A DNA stretch of 64,000 nucleotides, taken from positions 1 to 64,000 of the forward strand of contig CAJUAP010000004.1 in assembly GCA_910584435.1 (NCBI GenBank), in the 5' to 3' direction. This stretch comes from an uncultured Acetatifactor sp. (GTDB lineage Bacteria > Bacillota > Clostridia > Lachnospirales > Lachnospiraceae). Of this stretch, positions 1-8,098 are shown one piece after another; the first letter of the stretch is position 1; the number at the start of each line of letters is the position of its first letter. The notes beneath the pieces were generated by a model, which searched no databases, was not told the DNA's origin, and was given only the letters and a program-made list of their open reading frames with translations. The position numbers and the translations under genes were made by a program.

Positions 1-40
1 GAAGGCAATGGCACATTGACTTTGACAATACTGCTAGGGG

Positions 41-72
41 GTTATCATCTATGGCGGAGCCAAGATGATAAC
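41..72. promoter_or_regulatory. Long hairpin before the relaxase gene, candidate oriT
   Basis: Ten-base arms GTTATCATCT and AGATGATAAC are exact inverted repeats. Between them TGGC pairs with GCCA around a three-base loop, so almost the whole 32 bases fold into one hairpin. It ends about 35 bases before the MobV relaxase start and has no T-tract, so it is unlikely to be a terminator. MobV relaxases nick at a hairpin-containing oriT close to their own gene, which fits, but the nick site itself cannot be recognised here. Confidence 0.4.
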
Positions 73-107
73 CGCACTGCTCCAATATGGAATCAAGGAG
101 GAAGGAC

Positions 108-1388
108 ATGGGAGAAATCTCTTTCAGCAACCACATCAGCAACAAGAAAAGCGCAATCAACAGCAAGGCAAAACTTGCAGGGGTTGCAAAACACAATCTG
201 AGGAAGTACCGTTCGCAGGATTACAGCAGGGATAACATCACACTTCTTTATGGGACAACGAACCTCATGCAGGATGTGAAAAATGTTTACCGCAAAGAGT
301 TTGACGCCGCCCTGCAAGAATACAATACAAAGCAGACAAGACCGGAAAGACGGATTGACGATTATTTTGAACATGTATCCAAAACGGAACAGGACATGGC
401 AGTGGAAGTCATCATACAATGCGGCGATAAGAAATTTTGGGAACAGAATAGCGATGACAGGATATTTATGAAGCAGGTCTATAAGCAGCTCCTTTTAAAA
501 CTGCAGGAATATCTGCCGGATTTTAAGATTGCCAATGCGGTGATCCACTTTGATGAGGCAAGCCCGCACATGCACGTTGTAGGTGTTCCGGTAGGGAGGG
601 GATTTAAGCGTGGATTGTCAACAAAAGTGTCAAAACGATCCGTATTCACGCCCCAAGTCCTGTCGGAAGTTTTGCAGGATAAAATGCGGGCGGATGCCAA
701 CTACTACATGAAAGCCATATTCCAGCAGGAAGTACGGGAAAAGAAAAAGGGAAAAAACCATGACCTGACGGTTGCGGAATACAAAGTTGCAAAAGAGGAA
801 GAAAAGATTGAAAAGCTATCAACGGATAAAATAGGATTGGAGGCTGACATTCTCGTCCTGAACCATAAAAAGTCCACCTCGCAGAAGAAATTGGACGAAT
901 TGGACGGGGAGATTGAAAGTTCCAATATCTTCCTAAAAGCACTCCGGCAGATAAAACAGTTTATACAGTCATATCTTCCTTTTGCGCCGCTGATTGAGGA
1001 ATTTGCGAACCATGTGGAACGAGGGGCGGATATAGAGGCAGGAAACAGTTTTCGTGGCTTGCTGACCGCACTTGGAGAACTGCTGAATTCATTTAAGGAG
1101 ATCATAAAAGACGGGTTATGCTGGTTCCCACGCCTTATGCGGTGGCAGACCTCAAAAGGTGAAGTTTCCCCTGTGTTTGAAGATAACAGGAATGAAGGCT
1201 ATTACTACCGGCTGAAATCCTATATGGATATCCATACAAGGCAGGAATACCCAAAGGAACTGATACAGCCGGAAATCAAGCCGGAAAACCGTACTGGCAC
1301 AATAGAACAGTTAGCGCAGAATGTGGAGGCTGTCGAAAAGCAGGTACAGTTTATGGATATAAAAATAGGCAAGAATCATATGTACTAA
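108..1388 (+). CDS. MobV/Pre-family relaxase (plasmid mobilisation and recombination protein)
   Basis: Relaxase of the MobV (Pre/Mob) family, which nicks one DNA strand at oriT so that a plasmid or integrated mobilisable element can be transferred by a helper conjugation system. The N-terminal half carries the family's metal-binding signature HFDEASPHMH at about residue 150, after an N-terminal stretch (SNHISNKKSAIN) typical of the family. The C-terminal half (about residues 225-280) is charged and coiled-coil-like. The start at 108 is chosen because AAGGAGG lies seven bases upstream; an in-frame ATG at 87 has no ribosome site. Length, about 426 residues, is normal. No replication gene or integrase is visible beside it, so it is either part of an integrated mobilisable element cut by the window edge or a remnant of one. 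Confidence 0.9.
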   Translation: MGEISFSNHISNKKSAINSKAKLAGVAKHNLRKYRSQDYSRDNITLLYGTTNLMQDVKNVYRKEFDAALQEYNTKQTRPERRIDDYFEHVSKTEQDMAVEVIIQCGDKKFWEQNSDDRIFMKQVYKQLLLKLQEYLPDFKIANAVIHFDEASPHMHVVGVPVGRGFKRGLSTKVSKRSVFTPQVLSEVLQDKMRADANYYMKAIFQQEVREKKKGKNHDLTVAEYKVAKEEEKIEKLSTDKIGLEADILVLNHKKSTSQKKLDELDGEIESSNIFLKALRQIKQFIQSYLPFAPLIEEFANHVERGADIEAGNSFRGLLTALGELLNSFKEIIKDGLCWFPRLMRWQTSKGEVSPVFEDNRNEGYYYRLKSYMDIHTRQEYPKELIQPEIKPENRTGTIEQLAQNVEAVEKQVQFMDIKIGKNHMY

Positions 1389-1436
1389 ATTTAACAAATA
1401 TAAAGCAACGGACATGGACAAAATCTTGTAATGCAC

Positions 1437-1470
1437 AAAAGGACACTTTCGTTTTTGAAAATGTCCTTTT
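1437..1470. terminator. Stem-loop between relaxase and proS
   Basis: AAAAGGACA and TGTCCTTTT form a nine-pair stem that continues imperfectly inward over a T-rich loop. It sits between the convergent relaxase and proS genes and could serve both. The T-tract after the stem is short (TTTT on each side). The remaining bases to 1605 show nothing recognisable. Confidence 0.55.
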
Positions 1471-1605
1471 GCATATACAATTATTCAAATACTTTTACTT
1501 TAGATGTAAGCCTTATTCTGTCCTGCAATCCCAACTAATTTGTCACTGTATCATGTGTGGCGTCACAAACGTTGGCGTTTGAAATTACTTTCTAAATAAA
1601 TAGAA

Positions 1606-3315
1606 TTATTTTGCCGCTGACAAAATTTTCATTATTTCTTCTACTGCCGAAGTCATAGAAACATTTATAGATAAACTCTTATCTCTCGAAACAATTTCAA
1701 TGACTTTTTGCTTTATATTTCGGGGACTGACAATTACTCTGAATGGTACACCAATGAGGTCAGCATCCGAGAACATTACACCAGCACTAACCCTGCGGTC
1801 ATCATAAATGACTTCCACACCTTTATTTTTCAGTTCTTCATACAACTTGTCGGCATAATCCTGAACCTCAGCATCATCAGCACGAAGAGCACAAAGGTGT
1901 ACCTGCCACGGTGCAACCGTCAAAGGCCATATGGGACCGTAATCATCATGATGAGCCTCACAGATGGAAGCGGCAAGTCTGCCAACACCGATACCATAAC
2001 ATCCCATAACCGGATACTGCGCTTCTTCATTAGTGTCAATATAGGTCATATTCATGGATTTGGTGTACTTGGTTCCGAGCTGGAAAATATTGCCCACCTC
2101 AATGCCGCGGGATACTGTAATCGCAGGTTTACCACAATGCGGACAAATACCGCCTTCCTGTATTTTAGCAAAATCATGGTACTCTGCACCCTCTATATCA
2201 CGTTTCATATCCAGTCCGGTATAGTGATACTCGTAAACATTTGCACCACAGGAAAGATTGTTCATTCCCTTAAGGGAACGGTCATACAGAACAGTGAAAT
2301 TGCCGCTTAGATTAACAGGTCCGATATATCCGGCGTTAAGTCCGCTTTCTTCGGTGATAATTGCCGGATGGATGTCACAACCCAAATAATTTGTGAGTTT
2401 GGTTTCATTCACCTCAAGATCTCCACGGATAAACAGTACAATATAATGGTCATCCAAATTACGCTGATAAACAACCGCCTTGCAGGAAGTCTTTTCATCA
2501 CAATGCAGGAACTCACAAACATCCTCAATGGTATAAATGCTCGGAGTGTGTACCAAAACAAGTTCCTGTGAGGCATCACTTCTTTCGCTATGGATAATAC
2601 ACTCTGCCGCCTCCATATTCGCGCGGTAATCACATTCTGTACAGATAGCGATAGAATCTTCCCCAATAGGAGTGAGTAGCATAAATTCATGGGAAATATT
2701 ACCGCCCATCATACCGGAATCGGAAGCGACCGAAATAACCTCCGGCAGTCCTACTTTTGCATAGATGCGCTCATAAGCCTTATGGCACTTGTCGTAATAA
2801 TCTTCTAAATCTGCCTGACTGGTATGGAAAGAGTAGGCATCTTTCATTGTAAATTCACGAACACGAATCAGTCCCGCTCTCGGTCTTGCTTCATCGCGGA
2901 ACTTAGTCTGTATCTGATATATCATAAAAGGATATTTCATATAGCTCTGTCCGTAATCACGCACAAGATGAACGGCTGCTTCTTCATGGGTCATACCAAG
3001 CACAAGAGGACTTCCACTGCGGTCATGGAAGCGAGCCATTTCTTTACCAATGCTCTCGTATCTACCAGATTCCTGCCAGATAGAAGCCGGCATAACGACA
3101 GGAAACTGAACTTCCTGCCCGTCAATAGCATCCATTTCTTCACGGATAATCTGCTCTATCTTCCGTGTAATTCTTTTCAGCGGCATATAAGATGAAAAAA
3201 TACCGTTTGCTACATACTTCATATAGCCGCCGCGCACCATCAGAGCATGACTGTCAATGTTACAGTCTGATGGTCTTTCCCGAAAACGATCTCCAACAAG
3301 TTTCGCCAGTTTCAT
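1606..3315 (-). CDS. proS: Prolyl-tRNA synthetase
   Basis: Class II synthetase that charges tRNA-Pro with proline in the cytoplasm. The 569-residue length and domain order match the bacterial type: catalytic core with the motif 2 region FRDEARPRAGLIRVREF near residue 140, an inserted YbaK-like editing domain from about residue 240 to 385, then motif 3 (GCYGIGVGRLAA) and the anticodon-binding domain. The ATG has GGAGG nine bases upstream. A T-box leader lies directly in front, so expression should rise when uncharged tRNA-Pro accumulates. It lies between a mobilisation gene and accessory debris rather than among housekeeping genes, so it may be a second, transferred copy; that cannot be decided without the rest of the genome. 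Confidence 0.95.
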   Translation of the reverse strand: MKLAKLVGDRFRERPSDCNIDSHALMVRGGYMKYVANGIFSSYMPLKRITRKIEQIIREEMDAIDGQEVQFPVVMPASIWQESGRYESIGKEMARFHDRSGSPLVLGMTHEEAAVHLVRDYGQSYMKYPFMIYQIQTKFRDEARPRAGLIRVREFTMKDAYSFHTSQADLEDYYDKCHKAYERIYAKVGLPEVISVASDSGMMGGNISHEFMLLTPIGEDSIAICTECDYRANMEAAECIIHSERSDASQELVLVHTPSIYTIEDVCEFLHCDEKTSCKAVVYQRNLDDHYIVLFIRGDLEVNETKLTNYLGCDIHPAIITEESGLNAGYIGPVNLSGNFTVLYDRSLKGMNNLSCGANVYEYHYTGLDMKRDIEGAEYHDFAKIQEGGICPHCGKPAITVSRGIEVGNIFQLGTKYTKSMNMTYIDTNEEAQYPVMGCYGIGVGRLAASICEAHHDDYGPIWPLTVAPWQVHLCALRADDAEVQDYADKLYEELKNKGVEVIYDDRRVSAGVMFSDADLIGVPFRVIVSPRNIKQKVIEIVSRDKSLSINVSMTSAVEEIMKILSAAK

Positions 3316-3344
3316 AAAGGATACCTCCGTATTTTGTTTTTGAA

Positions 3345-3617
3345 CACAAAAAGCCCTAAGCCGACATTACATCAGCTTAGGGCGAACTATAAACAAGTCC
3401 GTGGTACCACCTAAATTCGGAACAATCCGCACTCTCTGGCACAAGAGAAAATCTGATGCCATATCTCTGTAACGGGAGAACCCGGCAAGGCTTACTGTTA
3501 TTTCAGCTTACAGCTCAAAGATGGGTTGGGCATCTTTTCAATAAAGGCTCGCACCGACCGCCTTCTCTCTGAAAATCCGAGATGCTTACTATTTCTTATC
3601 ATAGCTTTTGTGTTCAA
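3345..3617 (-). promoter_or_regulatory. T-box riboswitch leader of proS
   Basis: Read on the minus strand, AGGTGGTACCACG at 3412-3400 is the conserved T-box sequence that binds the acceptor end of uncharged tRNA. It is preceded by about 200 bases with stem I features and followed by a strong terminator that can be replaced by the antiterminator. Proline codons (CCC at 3530-3528 and 3525-3523) occur where the specifier loop is expected, before TTTGAG, but which one is the specifier is not certain. Known mechanism: uncharged tRNA-Pro stabilises the antiterminator and lets proS be transcribed. Confidence 0.92.
3348..3383 (-). terminator. Regulated terminator of the T-box leader
   Basis: On the minus strand GCCCTAAGC pairs with GCTTAGGGC across a 17-base loop and is followed by TTTTTGTG. 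It lies between the T-box sequence and the proS ribosome site, as expected for the regulated terminator. Confidence 0.9.
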
Positions 3618-3623
3618 TTTTAA

Positions 3624-3652
3624 TTTATACCACAAAAAATAACGGCTGTCAA
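3624..3652 (-). promoter_or_regulatory. Sigma-A promoter of the proS leader
   Basis: TTGACA (3652-3647) and TATAAA (3629-3624) are separated by exactly 17 bases on the minus strand. Initiation would fall near 3617, giving a leader of about 300 bases before proS. Confidence 0.85.
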
Positions 3653-3741
3653 GAGTTCGTCTATCATTCCTATAATCAAATATTTCAGATAAAGAAGAAC
3701 TTTTTGATTAACTAACCTTGCGTTATCAAGGAAACGTATTA

Positions 3742-3977
3742 TCATAGTTCTAATGAATCTTCCGCATCTACCCATATCTGCATACAGCCATCAAGATATA
3801 ACCTTGCATATTCAAGTGGTTTATCTATTGCTAAAGCATTTAAAGCACATTCAGAGCATGGTGTTGTTTTCAATCCTTCTTCCGCTTTTCCGCAGTCTAT
3901 CCTCAAAAAGTAGCCAGCATAAGTATATATGTCAATACTGTTAGCATTGGTTTGTATGTTGCATAAATAATATTCAT
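3742..3977 (-). pseudogene. Frameshifted small accessory gene
   Basis: An ATG at 3977 preceded by GAAAGAGG opens a short frame (MNIIYATYKPMLTVLTYI) that stops at 3903. A second minus frame continues without break from the same place to a stop at 3742 and reads YTYAGYFLRIDCGKAEEG, later LEYARLYLDG and WVDAEDSLEL. The two parts look like one protein of about 75 residues split by a single frameshift near 3920. The second part resembles small proteins carried on conjugative elements of Firmicutes, but I cannot name the family with certainty. Confidence 0.5.
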
Positions 3978-3979
3978 TT

Positions 3980-4042
3980 TTATCTGTCCTCTTTCTTTAA
4001 AAATATAGAAAGCATTTCAATCAGTTCACCATACCTGTTCAT
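3980..4042 (-). CDS. Possible 20-residue peptide before the broken gene
   Basis: A minus-strand frame MNRYGELIEMLSIFLKKEDR ends three bases before the ATG of the frameshifted gene at 3977. The composition is protein-like and the spacing is operon-like, but there is no clear ribosome site and the frame is very short. It may equally be the 3' end of a decayed gene. Confidence 0.25.
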   Translation of the reverse strand: MNRYGELIEMLSIFLKKEDR

Positions 4043-4046
4043 TTTG

Positions 4047-4055
4047 TGTTATAAT
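4047..4055 (+). promoter_or_regulatory. Extended -10 promoter candidate for the ankyrin-like gene
   Basis: TGTTATAAT is an extended -10 element on the plus strand with no good -35. Initiation would fall about 245 bases before the gene at 4305. The leader in between contains inverted arms GTTTCCCT and AGGGAAAC (about 4070 and 4130) of unknown role; nothing else is recognisable from 4056 to 4280. Confidence 0.35.
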
Positions 4056-4304
4056 GTTTTATGTGATTTTGTTTCCCTCATTTTTTCCCTTATTAGGGTA
4101 CATAATGTCCTGTGGGAAGATATAACACAAGGGAAACTTTAAGAGAAAGTTCACCTGCGATAAACTTAGTGTTTTCAAGGGTTAGCGGAGATTTTAATAA
4201 TAAAATATAACAGCTAATGCTTCCCTTAAAAATCATCAAATCACAATCGGGATTTCCATGAAAGAAGAATAAGACAGCTTCCTTTGAAAGGAGTGTTAAT
4301 CAAA

Positions 4305-5006
4305 ATGACAGACTTGGAATTAAGAAAAAAAGCTTCCGAAATCGTGGCTCAGTTTCGAGATAAAACAATATCGGATGAAGAAATTATCCACCAAATCAAG
4401 GAAGAACCGGAACTTGTCCATGTAAAATGCCTGTCCGGCGCAAACCTGTTTCTTGACGCAGTACTCTGGGATCGGTTTTCTATTGCGAAAGTGCTTAACG
4501 AGATGGGAGCCGATATTCATTGGACGAGCGAGGCAAGCATGATTCATGGAAATGCGCTGGGGGTAGCCCATCGTCCGCAGGATGCAGAGGAACTTCTTGT
4601 CCTCGGCGTGGAAATCGAGAAGAACCTGTCGTTTTCCATTTCCAAACCGTTCAAAAATCCCGCTATTGTGGCGGCTGAACATAATGATACCACCATGCTG
4701 TTCTATTGGCTGAGTAAGCAGAGAGAACTTTTCACAGATGACCCGGAATATGTCGGAAAGGTTTTCTATGCCGCCATAGATATGGTATCCATGATGAATC
4801 AATACAATATGCTTTCCTGCGTCATTGCTGATGATGAGCTATTTGGCATTCTCAAAGAAATTTATTCTAAAATTGACAATGTGGAATCTGTCCGCCTGTA
4901 TCTCAGTGCTTTAAGATATATCAAAGACGAGAAACTGGAGAACAGGAAAAAAGAACTGCGAAAGGTATTAAATGAAAAAAAGAAAGAGTTATCTTCCGCA
5001 ACCTGA
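4305..5006 (+). CDS. Ankyrin-like helical repeat protein, function unknown
   Basis: Cytoplasmic protein of 233 residues without signal peptide or membrane segment. Residues about 45-130 contain degenerate ankyrin-type helical hairpins (LFLDAVLWDRFSIAKVLNEM, NPAIVAAEHNDTTMLFYWL), while the C-terminal third is a lysine- and glutamate-rich helix. AAAGGAG lies eleven bases before the ATG at 4305; a TTG at 4284 in the same frame has no ribosome site. The neighbours are mobilisation genes and polysaccharide debris, so it is likely cargo of the accessory region. Ankyrin proteins generally bind other proteins; no partner can be inferred here. Confidence 0.7.
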   Translation: MTDLELRKKASEIVAQFRDKTISDEEIIHQIKEEPELVHVKCLSGANLFLDAVLWDRFSIAKVLNEMGADIHWTSEASMIHGNALGVAHRPQDAEELLVLGVEIEKNLSFSISKPFKNPAIVAAEHNDTTMLFYWLSKQRELFTDDPEYVGKVFYAAIDMVSMMNQYNMLSCVIADDELFGILKEIYSKIDNVESVRLYLSALRYIKDEKLENRKKELRKVLNEKKKELSSAT

Positions 5007-5100
5007 CTTCCAGTTTATCGGTCTAATAAAACTTCAAAACAGGGCGGCGGAGCAGGTGTGACAATCCCGCCGCTCTGTCCTGCTGAAAAACACGGAACAC

Positions 5101-5430
5101 TCAGGCGTTCCATAATACTTCTGCCAGTGCAAAATCCTCAGGATGATTAATATCAACAGCTTCCTTAAAAGACAACTCCTTAATAAAAGGATGTATTCCA
5201 ATTCTTCTGTGATACTGTTCATACATTTCATATAGTAAGTCGGCCTGAAATCCATTTTGGAGAAAACGTTCACGATGGAATTCATGGAAATTGTATTTTC
5301 ATTTTTCAGCTTTTCCAAATCTTCCAGGGAAAGGCTCGGACCGGTGGCCACAATAAATACCCTCTCTCCGTAATGTCTGTTTCTGCACTCTTCTGTTTGC
5401 CTGAATCTGGGATCTGCCCCCATTCGTCTG
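5101..5430 (-). pseudogene. Chimeric remnant: DUF115-like glycosyltransferase start joined to cytidylyltransferase tail
   Basis: The minus frame entering at about 5423 reads GERVFIVATGPSLSLEDLEK then SMNSIVNVFSKMDFRPTYYM, the nucleotide-binding start of DUF115/MptE-like glycosyltransferases common in capsule clusters. Near 5230 that homology stops, and in another frame the DNA reads LLYEMYEQYHRRIGIHPFIK and SFKEAVDINHPEDFALAEVL before a stop at 5101. The second part is the typical C-terminal end of NeuA-type (CMP-sugar) cytidylyltransferases. Two unrelated genes have therefore been fused by deletion at the downstream end of the polysaccharide operon. Neither part can be functional. The first ORF continues as nonsense to 5034. 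Confidence 0.7.
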
Positions 5431-5511
5431 TTTACGGCAGAGCATATTCTTATACAAGGTATAGCAGCAGAGCAGCATATCCCTTTTAAAATTACATTAC
5501 ATTTTCTGCAT

Positions 5512-6552
5512 TTATCTTCTCACATGCTTCATCCGTTGTCTTACATTTCTCACTTTACAGATAATGGGCAGCAGGAACCATAGCTTTCTCGCAACAATCT
5601 CATATTCCAATCGGCTTTTTATTTCTTTCATTTCGCCAATATCAAAGCCAAGGTAAATCCCACGCACCTTTTCCCTGATTTCATCTGCAGCCACACCTCC
5701 CTCTGACAGGTATAGCAGCTCGGAAAACAATGCATCCATGCAGCGTTTGTCCAGAAGATGCAGAATTCCGGCGGCCTTTGCAGATAAATAATCCGCATTT
5801 CTCACGAACTCTTTCTTATATTTTTTTTCATAAAGCAGCTCTTCAAGGCTTCCTGACGGATCACTCACATAACGTCCCATCCTGGACGCCGCATCAAAAT
5901 TATAGTAGTACAGATACACCGGAATATAATAAATGACAGGTTCAGCCTGCCAGAAAGCCAGGGAAAAAAAGTGATCTTCTCCCATCCTCACCCCATAAGG
6001 AAAATAAATCTCATGTTCTGCCAGAAAATTTCTTCTGTACAGTGATGCGTAAAAACCGGGAATCTGTGCTGTCAGTAATTTCTCCGCAGCCTCTTCCCAT
6101 GTTACATGCCCACCCCATCTGTCCGGGAACCATCTGATGCTCCCTCCAATGCATCTTTCGTCAAATAAAAACTGGTCTGCCCCATTTCCTTCCATCAAAT
6201 CCTTGTTCTCCTTAAAAACCTGCTCCAGAGAATCGCCGAAGATATAGTCATCCGCATCGAGAAAAAGGATATATTTTCCACGGCTTTCTGCAATCCCCCT
6301 GTTTCTCGCTGCCGAAACGCCCCGGACAGTCTCAGGAATATAATGGAATTCCTTCCGCGGCTGGCAGTATGCCTTGAGGAAGCCTGCCGTATCTTCGTCA
6401 CTGTTATTGTCTATCACCAGAACTTCATAGCTGCTGATTCCCAATCCGCTTACAGAACCAAGGCTCTTGTTCAGCTCTTCTTCTGTTTCATTATGGCATG
6501 GTATGATAACCGTCAGCATCATATCCCCTGTTTGCTCTGTCCGATTCTTCAT
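5512..6552 (-). CDS. Family 2 glycosyltransferase of the polysaccharide cluster
   Basis: GT-A fold inverting glycosyltransferase that adds a sugar from a nucleotide donor to the lipid-linked repeat unit at the inner membrane face. The N-terminus reads LTVIIPCHNETEEELN, followed by the VIDNNSDE donor-binding loop at about residue 45 and the DXD-type metal site FLDADDYIF near residue 95. The C-terminal region has basic residues suited to membrane contact. Length 346 is normal. It is the last intact gene of the operon. An alternative ATG eleven codons in also has a purine-rich upstream stretch. Sugar and linkage cannot be predicted. Confidence 0.85.
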   Translation of the reverse strand: MKNRTEQTGDMMLTVIIPCHNETEEELNKSLGSVSGLGISSYEVLVIDNNSDEDTAGFLKAYCQPRKEFHYIPETVRGVSAARNRGIAESRGKYILFLDADDYIFGDSLEQVFKENKDLMEGNGADQFLFDERCIGGSIRWFPDRWGGHVTWEEAAEKLLTAQIPGFYASLYRRNFLAEHEIYFPYGVRMGEDHFFSLAFWQAEPVIYYIPVYLYYYNFDAASRMGRYVSDPSGSLEELLYEKKYKKEFVRNADYLSAKAAGILHLLDKRCMDALFSELLYLSEGGVAADEIREKVRGIYLGFDIGEMKEIKSRLEYEIVARKLWFLLPIICKVRNVRQRMKHVRR

Positions 6553-6583
6553 TGATAATCAATTCCTTTCCTGCTTTGCTATG

Positions 6584-8050
6584 TTATTGCCCTCCCGATT
6601 TCCGGCTGAACCGCTGTAATACCTTTTTCCCGTATTTTCTCATCAGCCGGAGATAATAATATTGTCCGGCGGCAAGCCAGTATATCACACACATCATTAC
6701 GAACACACATCCCCCAAGTGCAATCTCAGCCAGCAATGCCGCTACGCCTCCGGACATCCTTCCTGCCGACCATCTTACAACAGCAAACATGACAATGCCG
6801 AACAAGAGATAGATTCCATTGCCACGAAGATAGGATACTATGGGGATATCCTTCCTTACGACAATGATTTGGACAATGCACACCGTATATTCACTGGCCA
6901 GTGTGGCAATTGCTGCCCCCACTGCCCCATATCGGGGAATGAGCAGCAGATTCAGCACCAGGTTCACCAATGTACCCGTTCCGGCTGCAAACAGATATTT
7001 TCTTTCATTCCCACTGGCAATCAGATACTGCTCCCGGATAGTATTTGCTGCCATAGTACCCGGTATAGCCGCTGACATAATAATAATCAGATCAGCGCAT
7101 GCTGCAAAATCCGCTCCCCAGAACACCTCCGAGAATTCCTTTGCCACTGCCGCAGTACCCAGCCCGAATACAGATGACAGCAGAATAATTAATCCAACCG
7201 ACTGTTTCATTAACCGGTCATATTCTTCCCTGTTTTTCATGGAAATCAGATACGACATCTTAGGCAGCAGTACAATTGACAGGGAATAAATCAGCCGTTT
7301 GCAAATTAACGCTTTCTCGGCATTGCCGTAATATCCAACCTCTGCCTTGCTGCAGAAAACCCCAAGCATCACCTTATCCATGCTGTTAAAAAGGCTCTCC
7401 AGCAGTAATGGAATAAAAAGTACCAGCATTCCGCGGAAATGTCTGCAGATTCCCCTTACATCAACCTTTACTTTGTCTATATACTCTCTGTAGAGTACCC
7501 AGTAAAAAGATACTGCAAGCAGACTGCATATGGACATCAGCCAGAAATAAGCTGCTAAATCCGTCTCATCCTTCACCAGAATAATAATCAAAAAGAAAGC
7601 TGCAACTTTTACTGCCGCGTCTCGAATGGTTATCTTCCTGAAATCTTCCATCCCGGCAAAGAGCCAGCCAAGATTTGCTGCGGATGCAATATATCCCAGA
7701 AAAGAAATGCTGAAAAACAGAAGATATTCCCCGGCCATAACAATATAGAAGATGTATAAAAATCCCACTGCTATGGACAGCAGAGCATGCAGTATCCAGA
7801 TTTCCCGGAAAAACCTGCTCACCGCTTCCCGGTTACTCTGCACCTTTGCAATTTCACGGGTGCCGTATTTATAGATTCCCAGATTGGCAACAAGCACAAA
7901 ATAGCTTTCTATCGTTGTAACATAGGTATAAATGCCGACTCCTTCCGCCCCCAGCGCGGCGGAAAGAACGGGGGACGTCACCAGCGGCAGTATCATGGTC
8001 AAGATCTGATACATTGACTGATACATAAAATTCTTTTTCAGATTTGCCAT
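6584..8050 (-). CDS. Wzx-type polysaccharide flippase
   Basis: Member of the MOP/PST exporter family that moves undecaprenyl-linked repeat units across the membrane. The 488-residue protein is almost entirely hydrophobic with about 12-14 membrane segments, and begins NLKKNFMYQSMYQILTMILP, typical of Wzx proteins. GAGGAGGG lies six bases before the ATG at 8050, which is preferred to an upstream ATG at 8074. It lies with wzy, an acyltransferase and glycosyltransferases, completing a Wzx/Wzy export route. Confidence 0.9.
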   Translation of the reverse strand: MANLKKNFMYQSMYQILTMILPLVTSPVLSAALGAEGVGIYTYVTTIESYFVLVANLGIYKYGTREIAKVQSNREAVSRFFREIWILHALLSIAVGFLYIFYIVMAGEYLLFFSISFLGYIASAANLGWLFAGMEDFRKITIRDAAVKVAAFFLIIILVKDETDLAAYFWLMSICSLLAVSFYWVLYREYIDKVKVDVRGICRHFRGMLVLFIPLLLESLFNSMDKVMLGVFCSKAEVGYYGNAEKALICKRLIYSLSIVLLPKMSYLISMKNREEYDRLMKQSVGLIILLSSVFGLGTAAVAKEFSEVFWGADFAACADLIIIMSAAIPGTMAANTIREQYLIASGNERKYLFAAGTGTLVNLVLNLLLIPRYGAVGAAIATLASEYTVCIVQIIVVRKDIPIVSYLRGNGIYLLFGIVMFAVVRWSAGRMSGGVAALLAEIALGGCVFVMMCVIYWLAAGQYYYLRLMRKYGKKVLQRFSRKSGGQ

Positions 8051-8098
8051 CCGTCTCCCTCCTCTTTGATACATACGCAGTCCGCAATATATCCTCTG

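Noticed and set aside
5034..5100. Continuation of the DUF115-like frame to 5034
   Set aside because: After about 5230 the frame is out of register with the cytidylyltransferase homology and encodes unrelated residues, so it is not a genuine C-terminus.
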